Below, piece by piece: positions 1 to 11,650 of a stretch of DNA of 64,000 bases (position 1 is its first letter; each line of letters opens with the position of its first letter). Both the position numbers and the translations under genes were made by a program. Source of the DNA: Cardinalis cardinalis (Eukaryota; Chordata; Aves; Passeriformes; Cardinalidae); NCBI GenBank assembly GCA_014549065.1, contig JACDOX010000224.1, positions 124,001 to 188,000 of the forward strand, read 5' to 3'. The notes below the pieces were generated by a model that was given only the letters and a program-made list of their open reading frames with translations, did no database searches and was not told where the DNA came from.

Positions 1-1247
1 TGCTATGGAACTATGAATTTAAGGCTGCAGATGTGAACAAGCAGAGGAAGAGGAAGAAATGAGTTGGTGGCAATTCGTGAGGAGCTATGCTATCTCCAGG
101 ATTTCTCCTGCACAGTTGGCACAGCTCCACTTTCTCCTATCCTCTCTCCTGATATTGCCAGCTCCCTTAAAACCTCATCAAGGTCCTGCCCAGAGCTGGG
201 CTTTTCCACTGCTTGTACTTAATAAACACAGACAAAGTCATTGAGGCTGTTGTCAGTGATGAGGCCTTCAGCATTCCTGATGTGTCTGGAGTCCATTGGA
301 TTTGTTCTAGCAAAGCCGTGACTTCATGGGAATGCTACAGGGTCGCATGCTGGATGTTGTCGTCCACACCATTACCTGCCTGATCGCTCCCCTTTGGCAG
401 CTCTTGGAGTTGTTCCCCAAAGCCAGAACTCAGCCTCTGACAGCACTGGGAAGCTGAGCTCCCAACACATTTTGCACTGCTCAGAACCCCTGTTGTACTG
501 TCCATCAGCAAAGAGAACAATCAGGTCACATGTGATGGACATCACTACCTGTGCAGTACAGTCACACTGCATGCAAAACATTAGTTCTCACACTGTTTTT
601 TTAATGCCTTATGGGGCAGGACTCCTTGCGGTAGGTCAGAAGTTGTGTGTGTTGGATTTACTGTTCTGCAGCTTCGCTGCACCTTTGCATTTNGTCTCCA
701 TGGGAGTTTTTTTGCAGGATATCCACAGCCACCCAAGTTCAGTTCTGTTGTGCCTTGAGTATAGAATACCTTCAAGGCTTGGTCCTAGTGGAGTAGAAAC
801 CTCTGCTATGTANGTGACAAATTGACATTGTCATACTCTTAATGAAGAGAAAGAGAAAAATCATTAGGACACAAGAAAGCCCTTATATTAAGTACTCCAT
901 AGATTTCTTAATAGCTTGAGAACAGATAAGTAAAAGCAGTGAAGAGACCAAAATAGGATTATTGCAGGGAGAAGGTGAACTGTGCATGTTGAAGGACTTG
1001 TACATAAATAGCAGAAGGTCCTCTTTCAGCAAAAATGTTTTCTTTTAACCCATAACAAAAAAAACCAAACAAACCCAAATTTCCAGGGCTTTGGAATCAG
1101 AACTGTGATATTGAAAGCAATGTGTTCTACCAGATTTTGGGGTAAGGAAAGGAATGATGATTGTAGTCATTGTAGTGATTCATTTGTGAGTTACTTTTAA
1201 GTTTGTCTAGCATGGTGTTTTACGTCCTGGTGTTGTGTTTCTTACAG
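1..1247 (+). other. LIMS1: LIMS1 intron, 3' part (window start)
   Basis: The 1.2 kb before the first recognisable LIMS1 exon shows no LIM-domain coding sequence in any frame. The N-terminal LIM1 exons known from vertebrate PINCH1 must therefore lie upstream of the window. The stretch is AT-rich and carries isolated Ns at 693 and 813. I see no clear repeat in it. Confidence 0.7.
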
Positions 1248-1368
1248 GTGAGTTCATTATTGGTCGTGTTATTAAAGCCATGAACAATAGCTGGCATCCA
1301 GAGTGCTTCTGCTGTGATATCTGCCAGGCAGTATTGGCTGATATTGGATTTGTCAAGAATGCTGGCAG
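1248..1368 (+). CDS. LIMS1: LIMS1 exon, LIM2 domain
   Basis: The exon is preceded by cttacag and followed by gtaaat. It begins with the last two bases of a Gly codon and ends with two bases of Arg. It encodes [13 protein letters not shown] and the following LIM2 zinc ligands (HPEC, CDIC), ending in GFVKNAG. Confidence 0.93.
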
Positions 1369-4300
1369 GTAAATCTCCACCCTTCCTTCTGTTAACAGAT
1401 CATAAATTAAATGAACTAATAGTGGGGGACTGAGAGGTTTTGGTTCTGGAGGCTTTCCAGCTCAAATGGAGCAACTGAAGTATTTTCTCTGATACAGTCT
1501 AATTGGGCATCACAAAACCCCAAGATCTTAGAATATTGACATTTTGCCTGCTTCAACAGCAACTTTCATGGCAAACATTTTCTTTACCCAGTAACCTTTT
1601 GGGGTCATTGNTATATGTAATAATAGAAAGAGAGAAAACTTTCAGATACAGAAGCATTGTATTTTTTTTAATAAAAATGTTTACTTTCTTTTTCCAACTT
1701 GGTTCTTCAATTTTGGTCTAGTTTGGCACCATATTTAATAACAATTGCCTAATGTTCAGCCCTTTTGCCAGCTATGATCAAAAGAATGTTTTACAATTGG
1801 ATTATATGGCCATTGGCTTCTTATGTATAATGCAACATACAGAATTAACTACAGAAGTAGGAGCTGTGTGCTCATACAGCTTCTAATCTAAATTTTTACG
1901 ATTTTGAAAGTAAAATATTCATCAGTGAGAATTTATAAGAAACCTTGTTTTCTGTGTTTCAATACAGTTTTAACTCAGCTGAAGAAATGATACTCCTATG
2001 GTGACGGACAATTAAATTATCACCTGGAACTTGGGCAGTCATTTTGGTGCTTTGAACTTGGTTTGCCTTAGCAAGGAAGTTGTTTTAACAAAACTCAAAA
2101 AAGAGCTGATTGAATTGAGGTTCTGAGAGATTTTTGGTTTATATTTTGCACTGTAGTACCTGGTAGCAATACTTACCTCTCTTTTTTTATGCCGTTTCAG
2201 GCATCTTTGCCGTCCTTGCCATAACAAGGAAAAAGCCAGAGGCCTGGGAAAGTACATTTGCCAGAAGTGTCATGCTATTATTGATGAACAGCCTCTTATA
2301 TTCAAAAACGATCCTTATCACCCTGATCATTTCAACTGTGCAAACTGCGGGTAACCTGAGTTCTGCAATGGGAAACAGGAGAATGCTGGGCTTATTTGCT
2401 TTAANTTAAAGTGGAAACTTGTCCCGTACAATTGACAGGAGGGGGTGAGGTTTGGATGTCTTGTGGCCAGATGTGTGTTACTGCTTTTGGCTTGTGGGGT
2501 TCAGACAACAGCTGACCTGCTGGGGACTAAGGAAAGATTGGACTCTGCAGGACAAGGCAGTACCTTANAAAATACCAAATATCAGCACAGATATAATTTC
2601 TGTAGTAGTGAAAATGATAGATTACCATTCTGCTACAGGGAGAAGAGAAGCAGCTCTTTTTTGTTGCTTGAATTACTATTTTGAATTACTATGTTTTTGT
2701 TTTTTTTCTTTAGTTCAATGGCATTCAAATTTTGTTCTCTCTTTTTAAAGCCTGTCTTTTTTAGAAGCCTTCTCCCATCTCATTTTATCATCTTCTGCAA
2801 GTGCAGCACATGAAACTGCACATTTCTACACCCTGCACTTATGCAGAAATGACCATTGGAGCATGGAGCATTATAGGACATAGCATGGATTCTTAGTTTA
2901 TTTCTGCTGCAAAGGAAGCTGCTATCTCAGTGCCACAGCAAAGGCTGATTTGAATAACAGTATGTAGTGTTACATCAGTGGCAACCAGTTGAGAGTATTT
3001 GTGATTACAGTCCTTTTTAAGGTTTAGCTTAAGCTTCTCAGTATCTAGCCACGCAAATTACTAAAAAGTAGAGTTTATAAGATTCTGCAATGGGAAATGA
3101 ATAAGTCTAGCTCATGTGGGTNTCTAGTTCTCTTTCTCTGAAGTTTGATACAAGGAAAACATAACTAGATACAGAGGACTACATTTTACTTTCAGTTGCA
3201 CTTGTGCAAATCTAAAATAAACTGGTGGTAAGTGCCAGATTATAAACCAAACATGTTCAGCTTTCACACACAGATTTGTGCTACTTAAGCAGAATGACAA
3301 TAAGTCAGTAGCTGTTTCCAGAGAGACTCAGTGCACCTTGCTTTGCAGCCTGTTCTCAGCTTACTGAGATCGGGGGTGAACTGTGTTGAATTGTGTTATA
3401 TTTGATGCTGCTGCATTACTGTACTATAATTTCTAAAGCAAATACTAATTTTTTTTTTGCTTCACTTTTCACTTGAGAGTAGAAACTCTCAAGAGTTGAC
3501 ATTTTTGACTGCCTTTATTCATGCTCTCAATTCATTAACTTCTGAACAGGAAGGAACTTACTGCTGACGCTCGTGAGCTGAAAGGAGAACTCTACTGCTT
3601 ACCCTGCCATGACAAAATGGGTGTCCCCATCTGTGGGGCATGTAGGAGACCAATTGAAGGCCGTGTGGTGAATGCTATGGGCAAACAATGGCATGTGGAG
3701 GTAAACATCAGATACTTAATGATCTCTCTTACAAATGTAAACTTTAGCATATTTAACTGTGATTTTTCTGTTCAGTTTCAATGAAAGGATTCTCAGAGTT
3801 GCANTGATGATTCTATAAATGCCTTCTCCAAATCCCTCTTCAACCTTATTGTGGCTGGTCTTCCACTGTGAAATAGGAGTTACTTGTCACCTTACAGAGA
3901 GCTTTGACTGTGAAACTAAAATCAGTAATTCAAAGGAAGCCCAGCGAGGTCCTTAGAAAATAAAATTTCAGAGCTCAAAGCAGTACATGTGGAAAAGCAG
4001 CCAACATGTTACTAAGCATCATAATACCCCTAGGTACATATTTCTTTAACAGTTCATGTGAGAGTTCATATTTCAAGGCTACATATAAGATTTAGTTCCA
4101 CATCTTCCATTTTAATTAGACNAATAGTTTATTTCTTCTGTTGTTTTGAAAAAGTCTTCTCTAGGAAATGCTTTCTTCACAAAGGNATAATGATAATGCA
4201 AATTTAAGAACTCTTAATTCTTTTCATTGATAAAAATTGAGACTCCATTGCTTGATTTTGTTTTGTAACTTTTGGATTANAATGTTGAAGACATTAAAAA

Positions 4301-7300
4301 AATTAATATTTTAATGTCCTAAATGTAGAAACAAAAGTTTAAACTCTGCTTTTCAAGATGGTTTAGTAGACTTCATTCATGTTCAACATGGTTATTTTAC
4401 TTTCCAGAAAAAATAATATTACTTCCAAAAGATAAAAAAATGTATTATAATTTTCTTGTAGCATTTTGTTTGTGCAAAATGTGAAAAACCATTCCTGGGT
4501 CATCGTCATTATGAGAGAAAAGGCTTGGCATATTGTGAAACCCACTACAATCAGGTAAGGTTGCATATTTTTTAAATGGCATTAATTGGTAAACTCACAA
4601 ATAGGTTTTATTAGATATAGNTGGAAAACCATGGACATTCTTCTGTTTTTTTAAAGACACCTCTGGCTGTAATGGCAATTAGCATATGTTCTGTTGCATT
4701 TAACTTATACAGGTTTCCCTCTTCATCTGTGGGGCATTAAAAAAGAAAACTGCAGGTATTTCACAAAGGCTGGCCAGGACAATCAGCATCAAGTTGTTCT
4801 TCAAGCTTAGTGGTACTTAAATAGAGCTGTTACAGNGCTTTGACGTGTCTGTGGATCAGAGCAGCTAATTACAAGTAACCTCTCCTAAGAAGATAAAGAA
4901 GATTTGCCACTCACTAACTGCGTTTGGAGGCCCCAGTGAGTGGCCTGGGTTTCCCTGCAGCTGCTGCTCTAAGACACTGTGTGTTGATATGTACTCCTGC
5001 TCAGTCATTAGGCTAATAAAGACTTCCAAGACTAAATTTGTCAGAAGACACCCTCTAGTGACCGCTTGCATTTATGTAGAAGTTATATGTGGCAGCACCA
5101 CCCCTCTCCTGACGCCCTTGGATGGGGAGGCACCCCACAATGCACAGACATATTTTTCTTTGGAAGCCATCTGTGTCATGTCACATTCACCTCTCTTGCC
5201 TACATAAATACCTGAGAGGGGTTACACCTGGGAGTTGTATGGCATCTGCTAATTACAGATGGATTCTTAATTGGTCATTAGTGATGAAGGGCAGATGATT
5301 GGTGCTGGCACACTTGCAGACTGTAAATGCTGTGACGTTCATAGTTATAGTGTTGCAGCTGGGATGGGCCAAGTCCATGCACCAAACAAGCTGTATGTAG
5401 AGTGAATGTCTTTTCCAAGGTTAACTACTACAGTTAGAAAAAATATATGAATTTTTTGGCACTTCTTTTTATATTGTGGACAAATGTTAAGCCTGGAAAA
5501 AGAATTACTATTTTTTGTCTGAAATTTTCCTTTTTCATTTTTTTAATAAAGANAAAATATTCTTACAGTTACAGTAATATATTGTTTTAGTTATGCATGT
5601 CAGTCCAAATGTTACATTTTCTGGTTAGTAACCATATGTAAATGACACCAACTGCTGTATTTCAAATCTTCAGGATTAGAGAAATCTTGAAACAAAACAA
5701 AATCATACTTACAGAGAATCAAAGGTAGATAAATGTTTTCATCTTTAATATTATCAAGACTTTTTGTGATGAGATGATGCAAAATGTATTTGGAAAACCA
5801 AACCAGACTTGCCAGCATTCTCTTTATTTCACTGGAACGAACAGGAAAGCGGTTGTGCCCATCAGCTGAAACATAGTTGTTTCGCTAGTTTGATAAGTTA
5901 CCTCCAATAAAATCATTACATTAAAAATTTATTACTTCTCTTTCCTCTTCAGCTGTTTGGTGATGTTTGTTTCCATTGCAACCGTGTGATTGAAGGAGAT
6001 GGTAAGCACTTCTCTGTTTCCTTAAGGTTCCTTTTTGATGGAAGTTCTCTTTAAAAGTGAAAGTAAGGGGGAAGCAGCCCAGTTTTCATTAAAACAGAAA
6101 CAGATGTTCTCTCAAATAGAAATTAAATTAGAGCTGATTAGTCAGAGACCAAATGGTAGGAAAACCTGACATCATTTCATGATGGTAAAAGACCACCCCA
6201 TGGCCAAAGGGAACAGTGAAACCCCTTAGTGACAGCAGAGGCCAGGGATGCTGGAAGATGCTCATAAGTCACTGCCTGCCACACCACCTTCAAAAAAGAA
6301 CACATGCAAGGGTAAGAAGGAGCATACAGGCATCTCCACAAATGAATTTGTGGATCATGAGCCAAATTTGAAAAATATTTAGATACTGAAAGACATAGGT
6401 AGGCACTATGGTTAGGAATTTTTTTTTAGGTGCCTTGTTCCCATTATGTCAGTTTGAATCCTGGAGATATTTACCTATATATTTCAAGCACCTGTCTTTT
6501 GAAAATCTGGGCTTATGATAATGTCACAAAACCAGGAATGATCATACTTGGAAATATATGTCCTGTATAGACAGAACTACAAGCAATTTGTTTGGTTTGT
6601 TATTGTTTGATTGGGTTTTTTGAGAGAAGGAGGTGGGTTTGAGGGGGATTTTTTTGGTTTTTTTGATAACTAGCTCTGATAAAATGCCAAAAGCAAATTA
6701 TTCCACCTGAAATAATGTGACATTATGTGCCTATTTATCCTGCCCAAAGTAAATACTATGTTAGCTTCATCTAAGCCAAAGGCATTAGCAAAGCAGGAGG
6801 AAGCTTCTAACATTGAAAAAGAGACATAAACTAGTTTATAGTCATGTAACTATAGGGTAAGACATACATTCTGTAGATGTGCTTTTCCTAGATTTTATGG
6901 ACTGCACTATGCCTGCAGAATGACAATCCAAAATGCTTTAGAGGAAAGAGTCCTCATTTTCAGGAAAATTCTACAGGAAGGAGCAGAAATGGAACTTTTC
7001 TGATAACTACAGAAATCTCTGTATGATTCTAACCTTTCACCATATATTCCAATACCCATAATGTAAGTTTTGGTCTCTGAACTGAAAATAATGCAATATA
7101 CACTAATTTCTTTATTTTCAGTGTATGTCTTCAATTACATTTCTTCTTTCATTTCTGCATACAAATTTTGAGTCAGCTGTCACAAATTTGGTATCCAGCA
7201 TTGTTCTCTGTTGGGTGAAACAAATATCTGTAGCAGCAGTTTTTCAGGAGGGTGTCTATGACTGCATTACTGAGGCTGCTTGGGAGCAAAGACTTGCACC

Positions 7301-9133
7301 TGTTTAGTATTATTCTGGAAAGTAGTGGAATAACTGTGTATCGGTGGACATGCTTGCCCCATAGTGCAGGAAAAACCCTCTGCATGATAATGCTTTGGTT
7401 CTCCTTGTTGTTGACAAAATACTGTGNGAAAAACATTGAGAGATCGAGTGAGAAAAACATTATAAGAAAAATATTATCCTACATTCTCTAACTTAGGAAA
7501 ATTTTGGCAGGAGAAACTGGAAAGCTGTACTGAAAGAGAGAAAGAACAGGAACTGGATTTACCTACAGAACAAATAGGAAATAGTTACTCTCTCTTCAAC
7601 ACAAAGAATAAAGAGAGTCCATTTTTTTTTCACCTTGGTAGTGCTGATTTACCAGCAGTGTCTGGCTGCTGGCTTCACATGATTTACCTCAGCTAGGCAA
7701 GTGCAACTGTTGATTGCAGTGCAGTCTGAACTGGATCTGAGAAATGAAACTGTATGAAAACATAAACACAATTGTGCTGGATTGCTCTTCAGCTGGAAGC
7801 ATTTCCTGATTAAGTTGGAACCTGGCCTCACAGAACCATTGCCTGAGATCAGCTGGATATGAGATGAAGTGGAAGCAAAAAATAGGAGGCAGAAATAGGT
7901 TAAGCTGGTCTTGTCTCAGGGACAGCTGTATCAGTGCTTCACAGTCTTGCTCATTACACTCTAAAATGTGCCGCGCCAGTCTGGCCACATTATTATGATC
8001 CTTAATACTTGATACAAGAATCAATGAATGTTTTTCACACCTCATGAATATGTAAACTGAACATTTTTGTAATCACTTTTTTTTTTAATGTTAAGGCTAA
8101 TGATTTCTTTTTTCCCATCTCCCTAGTTGTGTCTGCTCTGAATAAGGCATGGTGTGTGAACTGTTTCGCTTGTTCAACTTGCAACACTAAGTTAACCCTC
8201 AAGTAAGTTCATGGATAAGTGTGACGTCTTCAACACATATCAGTGGTTCTCTTCAAAGTGTAGATATTGCTGTAGTGTAGCTGTTACTGTATGTAAAAAC
8301 ATGTAAGCAAAATCAAGGAAATAAGTGTCTCTTCTCTTGCTCCACTCAGTATTTTCCATCTCTTTCTGCTGTCTCTTCAGGTCTTCCTTCAGTTAGTCTT
8401 CCTAACTCTTCTCCTTTTCCATCCTTTATTTTTTCTTGTTTAACTCTAAAGGGATAAGTTTGTTGAAATTGATCTAAAACCTGTCTGCAAACACTGTTAT
8501 GAGAAAATGCCAGACGAATTTAAGCGACGACTTGCCAAACGGGAACGTGACGCAAAGGATAAAGAGAGGCAGAAAAAGAAAAAGCCAATCTGTTTGTAAA
8601 CTTCCTTTCCTTCTCATCGCCACCTCTGCTCCTTTCTTCTGTGGTTAGTCCTAAGGATGGTTTTTTTGCACCTTTGCATGAAGTTATGGCAGTCAAAACC
8701 AAAACATCTTTCACACAGCTGCAACTTTAAATACTAACTTGTTATTCCATTATCTTATGTTTAGTCTACAATTAGATTTGAAAGGCTTTCTAAATTACAC
8801 GGTTAATAAATATGAGCTTTTGGGTAAAATCTGCATAACTTGCTCAATGGGGTATTGTAATCACTGTCTGCAGTGTATAGAACTTATAACTTAGTGTATT
8901 TGTATAAATTGGGAAGCTAATGTTTTGCTTGTGCACATATAATAGGAGATTTTTTTAAAAAATTCTTTTTTCACTATCTCATCTGCTAAAACTTTTTTCT
9001 TTTGCTTTGTTGTTTTAGGAATAAATTTGTTGAGTTTGATATGAAGCCTGTCTGCAAAAAATGTTACGAGAAGTTTCCTCTAGAGCTGAAGAAAAGACTG
9101 AAGAAATTAGCTGAAACTTTGGGAAGGAAGTAA
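1248..9133 (+). CDS. LIMS1: LIMS1 (PINCH1) LIM-domain adhesion adaptor, 3' part of gene
   Basis: LIMS1 is a five-LIM-domain adaptor in the ILK-PINCH-parvin complex at integrin adhesions. LIM1 binds ILK in the family; LIM1 lies outside this window. The coding exons seen are 1248-1368, 2201-2350, 3550-3700, 4462-4554, 5953-6001, 8127-8202 and 9019-9133, all with AG/GT borders and compatible phases. They join into 251 residues, matching roughly human residues 75-325 of 325, from within LIM2 to the stop. The protein is nearly identical to human PINCH1; examples are [27 protein letters not shown], and the end [16 protein letters not shown]. One difference I noticed is [10 protein letters not shown], where human has HPECFRCDLC; this adds a cysteine beside the zinc ligands. 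An alternative terminal exon lies at 8452-8599. LIMS2 and the LIMS3/4 copies were considered, but the C-terminus and the neighbouring RANBP2 favour LIMS1. Confidence 0.95.
2201..2350 (+). CDS. LIMS1: LIMS1 exon, end of LIM2 and start of LIM3
   Basis: Acceptor gtttcag, donor gtaacc. It encodes [18 protein letters not shown], then the first half of LIM3 (CQKCHAIID to HFNCANCG). It is nearly identical to human PINCH1. Confidence 0.95.
3550..3700 (+). CDS. LIMS1: LIMS1 exon, end of LIM3 and start of LIM4
   Basis: Acceptor gaacag, donor gtaaac, phase-compatible with the previous exon (GG|G). It encodes [19 protein letters not shown] and then [17 protein letters not shown], the start of LIM4, ending in WHVE. 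Confidence 0.95.
4462..4554 (+). CDS. LIMS1: LIMS1 exon, LIM4
   Basis: Acceptor cttgtag, donor gtaagg, 31 codons. It encodes [18 protein letters not shown] and ends CETHYNQ, completing LIM4. Confidence 0.95.
5953..6001 (+). CDS. LIMS1: LIMS1 exon, start of LIM5
   Basis: A short 49-bp exon with acceptor tcttcag and donor gtaagc. It encodes [16 protein letters not shown] and ends in phase 1, completed by the TT of the next exon to give Val. Confidence 0.93.
8127..8202 (+). CDS. LIMS1: LIMS1 exon, middle of LIM5
   Basis: Acceptor ccctag, donor gtaagt. It encodes [19 protein letters not shown] and ends in the first two bases of Lys. Either downstream terminal exon (8452 or 9019) can follow it, because both supply a single G. 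Confidence 0.93.
8452..8599 (+). CDS. LIMS1: LIMS1 alternative terminal exon (second half of LIM5, distinct basic tail)
   Basis: After a pyrimidine-rich tract and ctctaaag, an open exon starts in the same phase as the canonical last exon. It encodes a close paralogue of it: [20 protein letters not shown], aligned with [20 protein letters not shown]. It then diverges into a lysine/arginine-rich tail ending QKKKKPICL and stops at 8597-8599. The LIM zinc ligands are kept. A consensus AATAAA follows at 8805-8810, about 200 bases after the stop, so the exon could end its own transcript. It looks like a tandem exon duplication used as an alternative last exon. I cannot say whether this isoform is already catalogued. 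The terminal Cys is two from the end, so it is not a CaaX box. Confidence 0.75.
8805..8810 (+). terminator. LIMS1: Poly(A) signal for the alternative LIMS1 last exon
   Basis: A consensus AATAAA sits about 200 bases after the stop of the alternative terminal exon and before the canonical last exon, where a proximal polyadenylation site would be expected. Confidence 0.5.
9019..9133 (+). CDS. LIMS1: LIMS1 canonical last coding exon
   Basis: Acceptor ttttag. It encodes [20 protein letters not shown] and then the conserved C-terminus [14 protein letters not shown], with the stop at 9131-9133. It is essentially identical to the human PINCH1 end. Confidence 0.95.
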
Positions 9134-10560
9134 AGATTTCATCTGCTCTCCTCTTCCTTTGTGAAAATCTTATAGATACTACTTGTGGGGTAGGGGGGAG
9201 TTGCTGCTTTGAGGCTGCAGTCAGACAACAGATGCTGATGCATGCCTTCTATCAACCCAACATATATTAAGATTCTCTGTTCTCTATACATGTAGGCTTA
9301 CTTGTTGACAAACAGACCATACTTCCAAAATAAATACCAGCTCACCTGAAAGGTTTCTGACCAATAATGCCATTGTACTGATGCAGGTGGCCCGTTCTGT
9401 ACACTAATTCTCTGTGGAACTCTAGAGAGAGAGAAAATTTGCTTGTGAACACCACCTGTGAAAACAAACTTTGCAAATGTGCCCAACTTTAGGGATGTGT
9501 ATTGTTATTTATGTTAGTGAAAATATTAACCTTCATATTAAGCATGCAGACAAAACTCACCCAGCTCAATTGATTTGGGCAGGAAACCAGGACACTTTAT
9601 CTCATGGAAAAATTCACACTTGGAGTTCAGGCCGAGTCGCCTCATTAAGGAGCCTTGTTTCAGATTGTTTGAAAACTATCACATTTCTAAATACAGCCAC
9701 TGTAAAAATGACATACATAAAATTATAAACATGATAGATTATGCTTACATGAGGAATGTTTCTACATCAGGCTTAGCATGAGATACTTATATAAAAAAAT
9801 GTATTCCTATTGCAAGAAATGAGCATACTCAGAACTACTTGAATTTTGCTATATTCCACTTAAAATAACACATTAACTTCTATATATGCTTTTGCATTCT
9901 ATTTACTTTTTGTGCCTTATTCTGCTGGACCATACATAACAGTATACCATTAAATATATATAGTTTTATATTTTATTTCATATTTTTATGCAGAAACTAT
10001 TATAGAAGGTATTTTCAAAAGATAACATACTTTGCCTTAATTATACAGGATGCAAGAAGTACTTTGAAATGTGAACATCTGCATTTAAAATCTAGCTTCT
10101 AGACTTCATTGATTTTCAGAACAATACTGAAAATGCGTATTTCAATTAACTGGCAATATTACTTTTACACCTCTGTGTGTAAATATGCAAGGTTTGATCC
10201 TGCTAGGATCTACTTCTTTAGCCATCCTCAAGGACTGAGCTTACAAATAATAAAAATTCTTTATAGCATACATTTAATTGTTTTATACTGAGTTCTATCC
10301 ATGCAAATTTGTTTTATTTTTCCCTTTGTTATAGAAAATACAGCTACTTGGGTCTTCTTGATGGTACGAAGTATGCAAACTTTTTCTTTTATTTTTATAC
10401 ATTAGTGACTTAAACAGATTTTATGTAATTATGTAACAGGAAGTAAAATTTTCTTTNCTGTTTATGAAAAATTAGTTACTTTAAAACATCTGCTTTCCTG
10501 TGTCATCAATAAAGGCCATGTTATTAAACCTTATATTGCCTCTCTGAAATAAATGCTTGA
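9134..10560 (+). other. LIMS1: Probable LIMS1 3'UTR
   Basis: AT-rich sequence downstream of the LIMS1 stop with no supportable ORF. AATAAA hexamers occur at 9329-9334, 10508-10513 and 10548-10553. The last pair is a plausible end for a 3'UTR of about 1.4 kb, but the true end cannot be fixed from sequence alone. Confidence 0.45.
10508..10553 (+). terminator. LIMS1: Candidate distal LIMS1 poly(A) signals
   Basis: Two consensus AATAAA hexamers lie 40 bases apart (10508-10513 and 10548-10553), downstream of the canonical LIMS1 stop and on the same strand. Confidence 0.35.
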
Positions 10561-10647
10561 GATGGGGGGGAAAGCAGTAAGGCTCTCTTGGATCCCTGAG
10601 CTTTTACCTGTGACTGTAAATACTTCCTTATTACCTTGATTTAAAGG

Positions 10648-10674
10648 AGACATATGCCTTAAAGGCATATGTCT
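10648..10674. repeat. 27-bp near-perfect palindrome
   Basis: Two 13-base arms (agacatatgcctt and its exact reverse complement) flank a single central A. No coding or known element explains it. Confidence 0.8.
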
Positions 10675-11454
10675 GTATGTAGTTCCAAGGTTCATAAAAG
10701 AAACCACGGTTTGTTTCATAAGGAATAGCTTGATTATTCTGGATATTTTCTCAATTGGCAGAGTCACTAGGTTTTCCTAAAGAAATTTTCTTGTCTGAGT
10801 GTAAAACATACACCCTCCTGTTAACTTTTTCTCTCCTGTTTTCACTGTAATGAAATTGTCACCCCAAACTTCCAGTTTATTGCTAGGTAGGTTATTTTTT
10901 GGCTATTTTGTCCTACATAATTATTGAATGCCATAACATTCATAAATGTAGTCAGTCCCCGACCCTGTTGAAGACTATACAAGCTTAAAATGTCCTCAAA
11001 AATGGTTTACTTAACTTGGAATTTTGGACTGTGCCATGGATTCAGTAGACCACACACACTCTTGCTTCCTCCTGAAGTTCTAACTGACTTCGGGGTTTTC
11101 ATGTTACACTGAGTGTACATCTCCTCCTTCAGCCTGTGTGTGCCCAGCCTTACTGCTCAGCGTTGAGAAGGGTCACTAGCTCCAAAGCTGAATGACAAGA
11201 CCTGGCTCATATCCACATTGCTCAGGGTTACATCCATGTGCAGCACAGTGGCCTCAGATTTCCTCTGCACTCTGGTGGCCCTTGGGGCCTGGCACAGGCT
11301 GAGTTTTTCCATTTCCAAGTTCCTGATGGAGAACGCTGTGCTACAGTTCACCAAGGCAGCACCTTCTGTTTCATGAACTCTACTGTGTGTCAGACCCCAG
11401 GATGCAGCACTCAAAGCATCTGAGGGTACTTGAGGGTTCAAAGCCTGATGAAGT

Positions 11455-11650
11455 ATGGAAAAATACTGGATGGAAGGGACCACTAGAGATCAGCTAGCCC
11501 AGCCATCTGCTCAGAGTGGGTCTAACTTTGGAGTTCCATCATACAGAAGGTCTTGCTTGGCCAAACTCTGAACATCACCATGCAAGATTTCACAGGGCTT
11601 TGTGGATGTTCCAGTATGTTCCAGTACTCATAGTGAAAATATTATTACTG
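11455..11650 (-). mobile_element. Old CR1 LINE 3' fragment
   Basis: The reverse complement resembles the CR1 tail. On the + strand it reads ggatggaagggaccactaga and then degraded matches to the usual CR1 3' region, ending near a cagtgaaaa-like tract. It is strongly diverged and its limits are approximate. Confidence 0.6.

Noticed and set aside
7689..8045. 118-residue minus-strand ORF in a LIMS1 intron
   Set aside because: No family resemblance and no supporting signals; expected by chance.
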